Positions 8,924-19,559 of a DNA stretch of 50,167 bases are shown one piece after another. The DNA is taken from contig JAJYDO010000008.1 of assembly GCA_021777355.1 (NCBI GenBank), positions 1 through 50,167 on the forward strand. The letters are read 5' to 3'. Positions within the stretch are counted from its first letter, which is position 1. Each line of letters starts with the position of its first letter. The stretch comes from Actinomycetes bacterium (lineage in GTDB: Bacteria; Actinomycetota; Acidimicrobiia; Acidimicrobiales; JABEUL01). Made by a program: the position numbers and the translations under genes. Below the pieces are notes generated by a model. It saw nothing but the letters and a program-made list of their open reading frames with translations, had not been told where the DNA came from and ran no database searches.

Positions 8924-10168
8924 GTGGCAAAAAATAGTAAGGTCTTTACAACTGTGATTAAAAAAATGTTTGGATTTTCGCGTATTTCAAAGACTCCTGT
9001 TCTAGCCCTTATTGTTTTTGCTTTGGTTGTTTCAAGCTGCCAGTTAAGGCCAAATGTGATGAGCATTTCCACGAGCACTTCATCTGGCACAAAAAGCGTA
9101 AGTATCTCAAAGTCGGATTTGTTGCAAATACTGTCAGGCTTAGATGATTTGGCAAAGTTAGAAAATCGAGCGGTAAATGGTGGTGGAGCCAATGCTCAAG
9201 CAATTTACCAAGAACTTCCAACCATCAATCAGTTATTGGGATTAAATTGCATAAACTTGAACTCAACGGGTGCGGATCTTTCATCAATTGAAGGTGGGGG
9301 TGCTGGCACTTATTCAAATGTTGCCACAGCATGCGTATTAAAGTTTGTGGCTCAAAACGCTATATTGCAGATCAAAACTAAATCCCTTAATCTAAGCGTT
9401 TCGTCTCAGGAGTTTAATTCGAATAGATCCCGATTGGCCTCATCGCTTGACAAAGCATTAGGCATCAAGAACACTTTAAATGACATAAATCCTGCTTTGA
9501 CTTCCTTGGCGCTCTCTTCTGCCTTGGAAAACAATAATATTGAACAAGCTATTTATGAAAAGATGTCCTCGCAGGATCTCAGTACTTTGGCATCGGCGAA
9601 TGCAACTGCATTGGGATACACATGTTTGCAGGTATTTCCCGTCCAGGACCAAAACACAGCAGATCAAATTGCTCAGCAAGTATTAAGCGGTGCCAGTTAT
9701 TCCGGCTTTGCTGACAAGTACTCTCAACTATTGCAGCAAGGACAAAGTGCAATAGCCAACTTGGGATGCGGTTCGCCCTTGGATGGGTCTAACGCGGGTT
9801 CATATGCGCTCCAATTTGTTCCCTCTGTTCCTGTTGGCGGGGTTTCTGTAGTAGCTGACCCTTCAGGGAATGGAAGTTGGGACGTATTCCAAGTAACTTC
9901 GCGTGAACCCTTTAAGTACTCCTCAAAGTATGACTCCCAGCTGAAGTCGTTGATTCCTCAGCTCGCTTCGATCCAAGAAAGTATCTACTTCAAAGATTCA
10001 GTTGAGACCTCTTCAATTTATGCCAACGACCGCTTTGGCTTTTGGTATAACGATCCGGCTGGCGGATACGGGTTTTGCTTGCCGCCTTCTCAAGCTCTTA
10101 GTTTTGCTCCCAATTTGCAATCACTGCTAGCTCTCGGCGACACCAATCCATCTTTCCCATTTTGTTGA
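8924..10168 (+). CDS. SurA-like foldase/peptidyl-prolyl isomerase-type lipoprotein
   Basis: The protein is predicted to be secreted and lipid-anchored: a basic N-terminus and hydrophobic segment (TPVLALIVFALVVSSC) end in a lipobox with the cysteine at residue 39. The middle is a SurA-N-like helical region. Residues near 220-320 resemble a weakly conserved parvulin-type domain (SGASYSGFADKYSQ, then LGCGSP, then VSVVADPSGNGSWDVFQVTSREP). Actinobacteria commonly place such a SurA-like gene between mfd and mazG, as here. Whether isomerase activity remains is unclear because the domain is divergent. I chose GTG 8924 because GAGG lies eight bases before it; GTG 8915 lacks such a site. Two extra cysteines near the C-terminus could form a disulfide. 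Confidence 0.75.
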   Translation: MAKNSKVFTTVIKKMFGFSRISKTPVLALIVFALVVSSCQLRPNVMSISTSTSSGTKSVSISKSDLLQILSGLDDLAKLENRAVNGGGANAQAIYQELPTINQLLGLNCINLNSTGADLSSIEGGGAGTYSNVATACVLKFVAQNAILQIKTKSLNLSVSSQEFNSNRSRLASSLDKALGIKNTLNDINPALTSLALSSALENNNIEQAIYEKMSSQDLSTLASANATALGYTCLQVFPVQDQNTADQIAQQVLSGASYSGFADKYSQLLQQGQSAIANLGCGSPLDGSNAGSYALQFVPSVPVGGVSVVADPSGNGSWDVFQVTSREPFKYSSKYDSQLKSLIPQLASIQESIYFKDSVETSSIYANDRFGFWYNDPAGGYGFCLPPSQALSFAPNLQSLLALGDTNPSFPFC

Positions 10169-10174
10169 CTTTTG

Positions 10175-11509
10175 ATGTCAGAGCCTAAAGGTGCAAAAGT
10201 TACAGTAGTTGGAGTAGGACCAGGGGATGGGAGATATCTGTCTTCATCTGTTGAGAGCTTAATTTTGAAATATGGAAAAAGCAGGAAGGCTTTTATCCGC
10301 ACGAAAGAACACCCCACCTTTGATCACTTTTCTTCACTTGAACTTCAGAGCTTTGACTATTTTTATGAGAAGAGCGATTCGAGATATGAAGTCTATGAAT
10401 CAATTGCGAACAAACTCATTGAACTAGCTCATGAGCACGGTGAGATCTTATACGTAGTTCCGGGATCCCCATTAGTTGGTGAATACAGCGTGACATTGTT
10501 GACTAAGTGTGAGACTCTGGAGGTTGAAGTCATTCCTGCGGTTTCATTTTTGGACCTTGCTTGGTCGAAACTCGGAGTTGATCCTATGGCAACAGGTGTG
10601 CTTTTGGTAGACGGAGAGGATTTTAGGCAGGTAGTTGGATCATACTGCGGACCTATAGTTGTCGGTCAGTGTTGGTCAAAGATGATCTTGTCTGAAATAA
10701 AGTTGTCGGTGGAAGATCCACTTGATAGCAAAGTTGTTGTTTTAAAACACCTCGGACTTGAAGATGAAAGTATTTTTCAAGTGGAGTGGGATGATCTTGA
10801 TCGATCTTTTGAACCGGATCACTTGACTTCTATCTATATTGAGAAAATGCCCAAGGGTCTTGGCTCCGAATTTATTAGGTTGGAAGAGATCACTAGGACT
10901 TTAAGAGAGAAATGTCCTTGGGACAAAGAACAGAGCCACCTTAGTCTTGTCAAACATTTCGTAGAGGAGGTCTATGAAGCTGTTGAAGCCGTCTACGATA
11001 TGGATTTAGAAACGGATGGAAGCCACCTCGAAGAAGAGCTTGGCGACGTATTATTTCAGGTGTTTTTCCATTCAAGGTTGGCCGCCGAAGAAGGACTTTT
11101 TACGATCTCAGACGTATGTCAGAGGCTAAGTGACAAATTGGTTGCAAGACATCCTCACGTATTTGGGGACGTCAAAGTTTCGTCGGCAGACGAGGTATTG
11201 GCGAACTGGGAGAAAAACAAAGTGGCAGAAAAAGGCCGTTTGTCCGTGATGGACGGGATTCCCAAGTCACTTCCTGCCCTGGCATACTTTTCCAAGATTT
11301 GGAAAAAGGGAGAGTCGCTGGGAGTGGACATGGACGGGGAATTCGAACAAATAATAGGCGAATTACCTGATTTGGAGGGTTTATTGCGGCTAATTGTGCA
11401 GCTTGTGACTGCAAAGAAGATCGATTTGGAAAGCGAAGTTCGAAATGCTGCAAATCGGCTCAGGAGTCGTGTCATTGCACAAGAGGATATAAAAGGTCAA
11501 CAAATATAG
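10175..11509 (+). CDS. mazG: tetrapyrrole-methylase-like/MazG fusion, nucleoside triphosphate pyrophosphohydrolase
   Basis: MazG hydrolyses (d)NTPs to monophosphates and pyrophosphate, and acts in nucleotide-pool cleaning and stress responses. The C-terminal domain (about 230-400) has the paired acidic motifs EEVYE and EELGD on successive helices, plus CPWDKEQ and ARHPHVFGD, all typical of MazG. The N-terminal ~225 residues resemble the SAM-dependent tetrapyrrole methylase fold (VTVVGVGPGDGRYLSS, then YVVPGSPLVGEYSV), an arrangement like YabN of Bacillus. The methylase part is of unknown function. ATG 10175 and an adjacent TTG at 10172 are both possible starts, a few bases after the preceding stop. 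The gene is probably in one unit with the SurA-like gene. Confidence 0.92.
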   Translation: MSEPKGAKVTVVGVGPGDGRYLSSSVESLILKYGKSRKAFIRTKEHPTFDHFSSLELQSFDYFYEKSDSRYEVYESIANKLIELAHEHGEILYVVPGSPLVGEYSVTLLTKCETLEVEVIPAVSFLDLAWSKLGVDPMATGVLLVDGEDFRQVVGSYCGPIVVGQCWSKMILSEIKLSVEDPLDSKVVVLKHLGLEDESIFQVEWDDLDRSFEPDHLTSIYIEKMPKGLGSEFIRLEEITRTLREKCPWDKEQSHLSLVKHFVEEVYEAVEAVYDMDLETDGSHLEEELGDVLFQVFFHSRLAAEEGLFTISDVCQRLSDKLVARHPHVFGDVKVSSADEVLANWEKNKVAEKGRLSVMDGIPKSLPALAYFSKIWKKGESLGVDMDGEFEQIIGELPDLEGLLRLIVQLVTAKKIDLESEVRNAANRLRSRVIAQEDIKGQQI

Positions 11510-11533
11510 CTGTGATGCAAAGAAATACACCAT

Positions 11534-11562
11534 TTGACCTAATATTTTTGATAGCGTTTTAT
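11534..11562 (+). promoter_or_regulatory. candidate eno promoter
   Basis: A -35 TTGACC (11534-11539) and a -10 TTTTAT (11557-11562) are separated by exactly 17 bases in the gap between mazG and eno. This predicts a leader of roughly 30 bases before the GTG start. If active, it would also drive ftsB and the downstream molybdenum hydroxylase genes. Confidence 0.5.
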
Positions 11563-11570
11563 TAGCTTAA

Positions 11571-13461
<1,891 letters not shown>

Positions 13462-13465
<4 letters not shown>

Positions 13466-15747
13466 GCCTAGATTCAAAAGAGTTAAAAGCTGGGAGAGTT
13501 GAAGAGAAACTGGTGGGCTCTTCTTTTCGGAGGCTTGAGGATCCAATTTTTATTACAAAAGGCGCTACTTATGTAGGGGACCTTGAATTTGATGACATAG
13601 CACATATAAGTTTTGTCCGATCACCCGTTGCAAGTGCGAAATTGAAAAATGTGGATGTAAGTGAAGCTCTTAGCCAACCCGGTGTCATAGCAGCATTTTC
13701 CGCCAAGGACATTGAAATCCCGCCCATTACAAATTGGATTAACAAGGTTATTGAAAGGCCGTTTTTAGCTTCGGATAAACTTCGTTTTGTCGGCGAGGCA
13801 GTTGCAGTTGTGGTTGGAGAGACAAAAGCCCTTGTAGAAGATGCCTGCGAATTTGTAAACATTGAATATGAGTTGACGACGCCTATCATTGATCCAAAAA
13901 AGTCGGCAAACAATGAGGTGTCTCTTTTTGAAAGCTGTTCAACCAATATTGTTGCCTCAATCGAAGGCGGTGATTTTGCAAATAGCGGCGAAGTGATTAT
14001 TGAAGCTGAATTTTCCAACCAAAGACTGGCGCCGTGTCCAATGGAAGCAAGAGCGGTAGTGGCCAAAATTGATGGAGAGATGCTGACTGTATACATATCC
14101 AATCAGGCCCCGCACTCGGCGAAACGATCAATAGGCCGGTATCTCTCAATTGACGAGAGCAATTTAAGGGTAATCACTCCCGATGTCGGGGGAGGATTTG
14201 GCTCCAAGATCGGCACTTATCCAGAAGAGATACTCATACCCTATATTGCCCGCAAGCTAAATCGGACTTGCAGATGGGTCGAGACCAGAAGCGAGTCAAT
14301 GGTTTCACTCGGCCATGGAAGAGGCCAGATTGCCCAAGTTATTCTCGGAGGGGATCGTGACGGCAAGATAAGATCATACTGTCTCAGCGTTATTCAAGAC
14401 TGCGGAGCATACCCGGAAATTGGAGCCAATATGCCTGCTCTGACTAGATGGATGACTTCGGGATGCTATGACATTGAAAACGTAGACTTTAAGTCAATTT
14501 CGGTATTGACCAATACGACTCCAACAGTTGCCTACCGAGGAGCCGGGAGGCCGGAGGCGGCATATGCCATTGAAAGGGCAGTGGATATATTTGCTGCCAA
14601 GATTGGAATGGATAAAGCTGAAGTCAGATTGAAGAATTTTATTGATCCCAAGAAGTTTCCCTATGAAACTAAAGTCGGATCAACTTACGACTGCGGCAAC
14701 TATGAAGAATCCTTAAAAAGAGTTCTTAAGCTGGCAAACTATGAAAAGCTTCTGGCAGAGAAGGAAAAAAGGATCAAAGAAAAGTCGGACTTTTTGCTGG
14801 GCATCGGCATCTCTAGCTACGTCGAGATAACACACGGATTTCCGGCGAAAGAATTTGGTTCTGTCGAATTGATTCCAGGTGGAAAGCTCTCAGTTAAAGT
14901 AGGCACACTTTCCCACGGTCAAGGACACAGAAGCGCCATTTCGATGATTGTGAGCGACATCACTGGGGTCGATCCTTCCAATATTGACTTTTATCAAGGC
15001 GACACAGAGTTAATTGAAAGTGGAGTCGGGACATTCGGATCCAGATCTATGCAGTCAGGCGGCGTGGCATGCAAGCGAGCTGCCGACATGCTTGTGGCTT
15101 ATGCCAGGGAATTCGTGTCAAAAAATTTGAGGGTAGATCCCAGTGAAGTTGAATTTTCGCTCCGTGAGGGCGGCCAATTTAGCGTAGGTTCGAAGTACTT
15201 AGGTTGGAGTGAGATATATAGTTTGGCAAAAAATGAAGGAATTGAACTTAAAGCAAGTGAAAATTATGAATCAAGTTCTCCCACCTTTCCATTTGGAGCT
15301 CACTTAGCCGTAGTTGAAGTTGACGTAAAGACAGGAAAAGTGCATCTTAAGGATATGTTCGCAGTCGATGATGCCGGAAATATATTAAATCCTATGTTAG
15401 CTAAGGGCCAGATACATGGGGGACTAGCCCAAGGGATATCTCAAGCACTCTATGAAGAGTTTATTTACGATCAAGATGGCAATCCTCTTACGGCTACGTT
15501 TGCAGACTATGGATTCCCAACCGCCGCGGAATTTCCAGAATTTCACGACGAGTTGATGCAGACGGCGACCCCTGTCAATGAATTGGGCGTAAAAGGCATA
15601 GGCGAGTCAGGAACAATCGGTGCGACACCCTCGGTTGTAAATGCGGTGGTCGATGCATTATCTATATATGGAATTACTCACATTGACATGCCGCTATCTC
15701 CAGAAAATGTATTTAATGCCATAACAATTGCAAAGGAATCCGACTAA
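13462..15747 (+). CDS. coxL: molybdenum hydroxylase large subunit, form II CoxL type
   Basis: This is the molybdopterin-binding subunit of a xanthine-dehydrogenase/CO-dehydrogenase family enzyme. The 761-residue protein has the a/b hammerhead domain (about 20-135), the Mo-pterin motif GGGFGSK (243-249), the loop AYRGAGR (357-363) and the catalytic-glutamate region GVKGIGESG (Glu715). AYRGAGR defines form II CoxL; the form I loop with cysteine, required for the Mo-Cu site of proven aerobic CO dehydrogenases, is absent. The substrate is therefore unknown: CO is possible but another small molecule or aldehyde is equally plausible. The ATG overlaps the ftsB stop, and the small-subunit GTG follows the stop with no gap. 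No signal peptide is present, as expected for a cytoplasmic, membrane-associated enzyme. Confidence 0.9.
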
Positions 15748-16263
15748 GTGCAAATTAAGCTAAGGGTGAATGGAAAGTCATTGGATTTCGACGTGGAACC
15801 CAGGCTTCTTTTAGTCGAGCTTATTCGAGATCACGTTAAGCTAAAGGGCACAAATATAGGCTGCGACACAACTTCGTGCGGGGCTTGTACTGTTTTGATA
15901 AACGGTATTTCAGCTAAGTCATGTACGGTATTGGCAGTTCAGGCAGATGGGTGTGAGATAACCACGATAGAAGGCATTGGAACTGTTGAAAAGTTACATC
16001 CAATGCAAGAGGCATTTTATAAGCATCACGGTTTGCAGTGTGGTTTTTGTACGCCTGGGATGATAATGGCAGGGATATCTTTGGCCACAGAGTTAGAAAA
16101 CCCGGAAAGCGACGAGATAAGACTCGGCATAGAAGGAAATTTATGCCGATGCACAGGTTATAACAACATAGTTGAGGCAATCAAAACAGGCTTGGCGGAG
16201 ATGAAACAACTAGCAAAAAACGCCAATATCGAGTCTCACTTCGATCGCAAGGAAATTCACTAA
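15748..16263 (+). CDS. coxS: molybdenum hydroxylase iron-sulfur subunit (CoxS type)
   Basis: This 171-residue subunit carries the two [2Fe-2S] clusters that pass electrons from the Mo site to FAD. The plant-ferredoxin-like N-terminal cluster uses cysteines 39, 44, 47 and 59 ([13 protein letters not shown]). The C-terminal four-helix domain uses cysteines 98, 101, 133 and 135 ([10 protein letters not shown] and GNLCRCTGY). All eight ligands are intact, so the chain looks functional. The GTG start directly follows the coxL stop, and AAAGGA upstream can serve as ribosome-binding site. The stop codon overlaps the coxM ATG. The order L-S-M differs from the M-S-L and S-L-M orders usually quoted for forms I and II. 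Confidence 0.95.
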   Translation: MQIKLRVNGKSLDFDVEPRLLLVELIRDHVKLKGTNIGCDTTSCGACTVLINGISAKSCTVLAVQADGCEITTIEGIGTVEKLHPMQEAFYKHHGLQCGFCTPGMIMAGISLATELENPESDEIRLGIEGNLCRCTGYNNIVEAIKTGLAEMKQLAKNANIESHFDRKEIH

Positions 16264-17081
16264 TGATTCCAAGTTCATTTGATTATGTGGTTCCCCAAAG
16301 CTTGCAAGAGGCATTTTCAATTCTACGTGAAAGTGACGGCGAAGGAAAGGTTCTTGCAGGCGGGCACTCTTTAATTCCTTTAATGAAACTAAGGTTTGCC
16401 AGGCCAAGCATACTTGTCGATATTTCAAAAATAGAGGGTCTCTCAAAAGTCGAGGAAAATGATGACTTCATTGAGATAGGGGCAATGTGCAGCCATGCAT
16501 TGGTAGCCTATTCAAATCTTGTAAAAGAGAATTCGCCGCTTGTGGCTCATGTAGCTGCCCAAATTGGAGATGCAGCCATCAGGCATCGCGGCACAATAGG
16601 GGGATCTATTTGCCATGGAGATCCGGCAAGCGATATCGCTGGCGCCCTTTTTGCAACTAGTGCAGTTTTAGTTATTGCGGGTCCTAACGGGAAAAGGGAG
16701 ATGAAAGTTGAGGATTTCTTTGTAGGCTTTCTTGAAACCGCTCTAGATCCGGAAGAGATTCTCATTGGAATCAAATTGCCCAAAAAATTAGGCAGGTACT
16801 CATTTGAAAAGCTTCAGAGAAGGTCAATTGATTGGGCGATTGTTGCAGTGGCGCTCAACAAAGTGGAAGACACGCTAGGCGTCGGTTTGGTCAACCTTGG
16901 GCCGACTCCTGCAGGCTTTAGCCTTTCACTTTCTAGAAGTGAAGATACGGCAGCTCTCTTGGAGAAATTTAGAGACATCGCAGCAGGCCTCACCCCGCCC
17001 AGTGACATATTTGGGAGCAGCCAATATAGGAAAGTGATGGCCGAAGTTCTTTTTAGCCGTGCGCTTTCAAACTTGGTTTGA
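16263..17081 (+). CDS. coxM: molybdenum hydroxylase FAD subunit (CoxM type)
   Basis: This 272-residue subunit binds FAD and hands electrons to the quinone pool or another acceptor. The two FAD-pyrophosphate motifs are present: AGGHS (32-36) and TIGGS (111-115), the latter followed by CHGDPASD as in the family. The C-terminal CO-dehydrogenase-flavoprotein domain covers about 175-270. The length is close to that of CoxM proteins. The gene starts on the last base of coxS and ends eleven bases before the likely xdhC start, so subunit stoichiometry is probably set by coupled translation. Confidence 0.94.
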   Translation: MIPSSFDYVVPQSLQEAFSILRESDGEGKVLAGGHSLIPLMKLRFARPSILVDISKIEGLSKVEENDDFIEIGAMCSHALVAYSNLVKENSPLVAHVAAQIGDAAIRHRGTIGGSICHGDPASDIAGALFATSAVLVIAGPNGKREMKVEDFFVGFLETALDPEEILIGIKLPKKLGRYSFEKLQRRSIDWAIVAVALNKVEDTLGVGLVNLGPTPAGFSLSLSRSEDTAALLEKFRDIAAGLTPPSDIFGSSQYRKVMAEVLFSRALSNLV

Positions 17082-17091
17082 GAGCATAAAG

Positions 17092-18273
17092 ATGATTTCA
17101 AATGGTTTTTCCTCCATTATGGGAAAAGGTCAAGGAAAGATAGACACTGTCATTGCCCGAGTGGTGGGGATAAGAGGATCATCCCCTAGCGCTTTGGGAT
17201 CTCTCATGGCAATGGACAGGGACGGAAACGTTTATGGATCATTTACAGGAGGCTGCATTGAGGGTCAACTTGTTGAGAAAATGGCCCAACACTTCAAATC
17301 ACGCAATTCTAGTGAAATAATTTCATTTTCCTACAGTGACGAAGATGCATTTTCCACAGGTTTGACCTGCGGGGGAGAAATAGACGTATTGGTGGAGCGC
17401 CTCGATTACGATTTGATTAACGAGTGGCATAAAAACAAAGATCAATTTCAACTTGCATGTATCGTAAGTGAAATTGGTAGATCTCGGACATTTATTGTTC
17501 TCTGCAGGAAAAGCAGCGGTAGTGCGAGAAGTAATTACTCAGTCATCGTTCGAGACTCGGAAGGAAGTGTGCGAGTTGAAACAATTGATACCCGCGATGT
17601 CTCATCTTTGCCTTTCGCACTTTGCCAGGCGGTGAATTTGCTTAAAAATAATGGCGAGTCTGTTTATATTAAAGAGTCAAATATTAGAGTAGATGCGGGT
17701 TGTGAGCAAGGCATTGCAAGAGATGCTGATGATCAATATTTTTTCCAGGTCATTAGAAGGAATCCCAGGCTGTTTATATGCGGGGCAACCGATTATGCAT
17801 TGGCCCTTGTCGAGTTGTCGAATAGTTCACTTTTTGAAACTCATGTTATCGATCCGCGTCCGATTTTTGCCACCAAGGCGAGGTTTCCAGAGGCAAAAGT
17901 AGTGGCAGCGGATTGGCCTGATAGGTATTTTCTGAATTTAGAAAACTATATCAACAACGACGACGCCATTTGCGTGCTATCTCATGATGAAAAGGTCGAT
18001 ATTCCTGCCCTCGAGTATGCTTTAAAATCAAAAGCCTTTTATGTGGGCGCAATGGGATCAAGATCCACCCTGGAGAGGCGACTAAATGGACTCAGGGGCC
18101 GAAATATATCCGAAGCCAGATTGGCCGACCTACGATGTCCTATCGGACTTGACATAGGGGGAAAATCCCATCATGAGGTGGCAGTAGCTATTCTGGCTGA
18201 AATTATTGCCGCACGAAATGGCGGCACATTGCAACCTCTAAGCTTAAAGAGTGGAAAAGTCCATGGAAATTGA
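17092..18273 (+). CDS. xdhC: XdhC/CoxI-family molybdenum cofactor maturation protein
   Basis: XdhC/CoxI proteins receive the molybdenum cofactor, assist its sulfuration and load it into Mo hydroxylases. The N-terminal XdhC_CoxI domain (about 10-100) has RGSSPSALGSLMAM, GSFTGGCIEGQL and the signature LTCGGEIDVLVE. The C-terminal Rossmann domain (about 225-385) has RLFICGATDYALALVEL, then VLSHDEKVDIPALEYAL, AFYVGAMGSR and IGLDIGGKSHHEVAVAILAE. The full two-domain form is present. I chose ATG 17092, which follows the coxM stop; GTG 17059 would overlap coxM. Its position after the catalytic subunits supports service to this enzyme. Confidence 0.9.
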   Translation: MISNGFSSIMGKGQGKIDTVIARVVGIRGSSPSALGSLMAMDRDGNVYGSFTGGCIEGQLVEKMAQHFKSRNSSEIISFSYSDEDAFSTGLTCGGEIDVLVERLDYDLINEWHKNKDQFQLACIVSEIGRSRTFIVLCRKSSGSARSNYSVIVRDSEGSVRVETIDTRDVSSLPFALCQAVNLLKNNGESVYIKESNIRVDAGCEQGIARDADDQYFFQVIRRNPRLFICGATDYALALVELSNSSLFETHVIDPRPIFATKARFPEAKVVAADWPDRYFLNLENYINNDDAICVLSHDEKVDIPALEYALKSKAFYVGAMGSRSTLERRLNGLRGRNISEARLADLRCPIGLDIGGKSHHEVAVAILAEIIAARNGGTLQPLSLKSGKVHGN

Positions 18274-18300
18274 TATTTCAGATTTACCGAGCTGTTTAAG

Positions 18301-18861
18301 ATGAGTGTAGCGGCAGTTATTCTTGGGGCTGGCAAAGGCCGGAGGTATCGCGGAAACACGCCAAAATTGAGAGCGCCCTTTAAAGGGAAGCCGCTTGTAA
18401 CTTGGGCAGTGTCAGCGGCAGTTGGCGCTAATTTAGATGAAGTGATTGTAGTTACCGGCGCGGTTGATCTAATGGATCTTCTTCCAAGTAGCGTAACTAT
18501 CCTGCAAAATGAAGCATGGGACATGGGTCTTGCAACCTCTCTGCGGGTAGCACTTGATTGGGCGCAGCGCCAAGGCCACGATGCGGTGGTGGTATCACTC
18601 GGAGACTGTCCGCTTGTGACCAAAGAAGCCTTTTCCTTGGTTGCAAGAGCTGATTCCACTCCTATTGCAATTGCCAATTACCCCAATGGACGGGGCCATC
18701 CTATTCGTTTGAGTAGTCAAATTTGGCCTACACTGCCGATTTCAGGCGATAAAGGAGCAAAAAGTTTTATTACCAGGGACGACAACTACGTAACTTTAGT
18801 AGATTGTCCCGGTGAGCCTGTAGATTTGGATACCCAGGAGGATTTTAAGTTATGGAGTTAA
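18301..18861 (+). CDS. MocA-like molybdopterin nucleotidyltransferase
   Basis: This 186-residue protein belongs to the MobA/MocA NTP-transferase-3 family. It has the nucleotide loop LGAGKGRRYRG (8-18) with Lys22, the metal-binding GDCPL (101-105), and RGHPIRL and SGDKGAKSF, both typical of the MocA branch. MocA adds CMP to molybdopterin to make the cytosine dinucleotide cofactor used by CO-dehydrogenase-type hydroxylases. I infer that role here from the sequence and from its place between xdhC and coxG. A related guanylyl- or other nucleotidyltransferase cannot be excluded. Its end overlaps the start of the CoxG-like gene by ten bases. Confidence 0.85.
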   Translation: MSVAAVILGAGKGRRYRGNTPKLRAPFKGKPLVTWAVSAAVGANLDEVIVVTGAVDLMDLLPSSVTILQNEAWDMGLATSLRVALDWAQRQGHDAVVVSLGDCPLVTKEAFSLVARADSTPIAIANYPNGRGHPIRLSSQIWPTLPISGDKGAKSFITRDDNYVTLVDCPGEPVDLDTQEDFKLWS

Positions 18862-19541
18862 AAAATGAGTTTAGCGTGGCCATTCCGATCGACCAAGCCT
18901 GGCAGATTTTTACTGATTTAGAGAAAATTGCTCCATGTTTGCCCGGTGCAAATTTGACAGGAGTGGACGGTGAGAACTATTTGGGGAGCATAAAAATCAA
19001 GGTAGGTCCAATTACCACTACTTATAAAGGAGTTGCCAAGTGGCAATCCTTGGATCCTCTGAGTTATCGTGCGGAACTTCTGGCAGAGGGAAAAGAGGCC
19101 AAAGGAACCGGTGGAGCCACTGCCAAAGTTGAGGCCAAGCTGTCGGCTTTGGAGGACAAAACCTTGGTCACAATAGTCACGGATTTGTCGATAAGTGGGA
19201 AAGTAGCCCAGATTTCAAGAGGGGTGCTGAACGATGTTTCCGAGAAATTACTATCTCGCTTCGCGCAAGGTGTGGAAAAACTCATTGTGGAATCCGAAAG
19301 CTCTGGAGAAGTTGAAACTCAAGAGGCCGAGGTGATTCCATTTCCTGAATCAAGGTTGCCCCAGGCCAATGTTGTTCAAGTTGAGATATCCGAAGTTAAA
19401 GATCAAGACAACGTTATTGATTTGCTTGAGTTTTCTAAAGACTCTGCAACTGCCAAAGTTTTCCCCGCTGCAATTGGCATTGGGCTTTTGCTGATTGGGA
19501 TAGTGCTTTTGAAAAAGGTATTAAAGAAAAAGTCAAATTAA
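18852..19541 (+). CDS. coxG: CoxG-like SRPBCC protein with C-terminal membrane anchor
   Basis: CoxG proteins have a START/SRPBCC fold with a lipid-sized cavity and link CO-dehydrogenase-type enzymes to the membrane. Work on mycobacterial CoxG points to quinone transfer. Residues 1-145 match the family: VAIPIDQAWQIFTDLEKIAPCLPGA, KVGPITTTYKG, EGKEAKGTGGATAKV and SISGKVAQISRGVLNDVSEKLL. A charged linker (about 146-200) leads to a hydrophobic helix (about 203-221) and a lysine-rich end (KKVLKKKSN). This predicts a tail-anchored protein facing the cytoplasm. I infer that it docks the hydroxylase on the membrane and delivers electrons to quinone. Confidence 0.88.
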   Translation: MELKNEFSVAIPIDQAWQIFTDLEKIAPCLPGANLTGVDGENYLGSIKIKVGPITTTYKGVAKWQSLDPLSYRAELLAEGKEAKGTGGATAKVEAKLSALEDKTLVTIVTDLSISGKVAQISRGVLNDVSEKLLSRFAQGVEKLIVESESSGEVETQEAEVIPFPESRLPQANVVQVEISEVKDQDNVIDLLEFSKDSATAKVFPAAIGIGLLLIGIVLLKKVLKKKSN

Positions 19542-19559
19542 GCATTGGGTTCAACTCAT

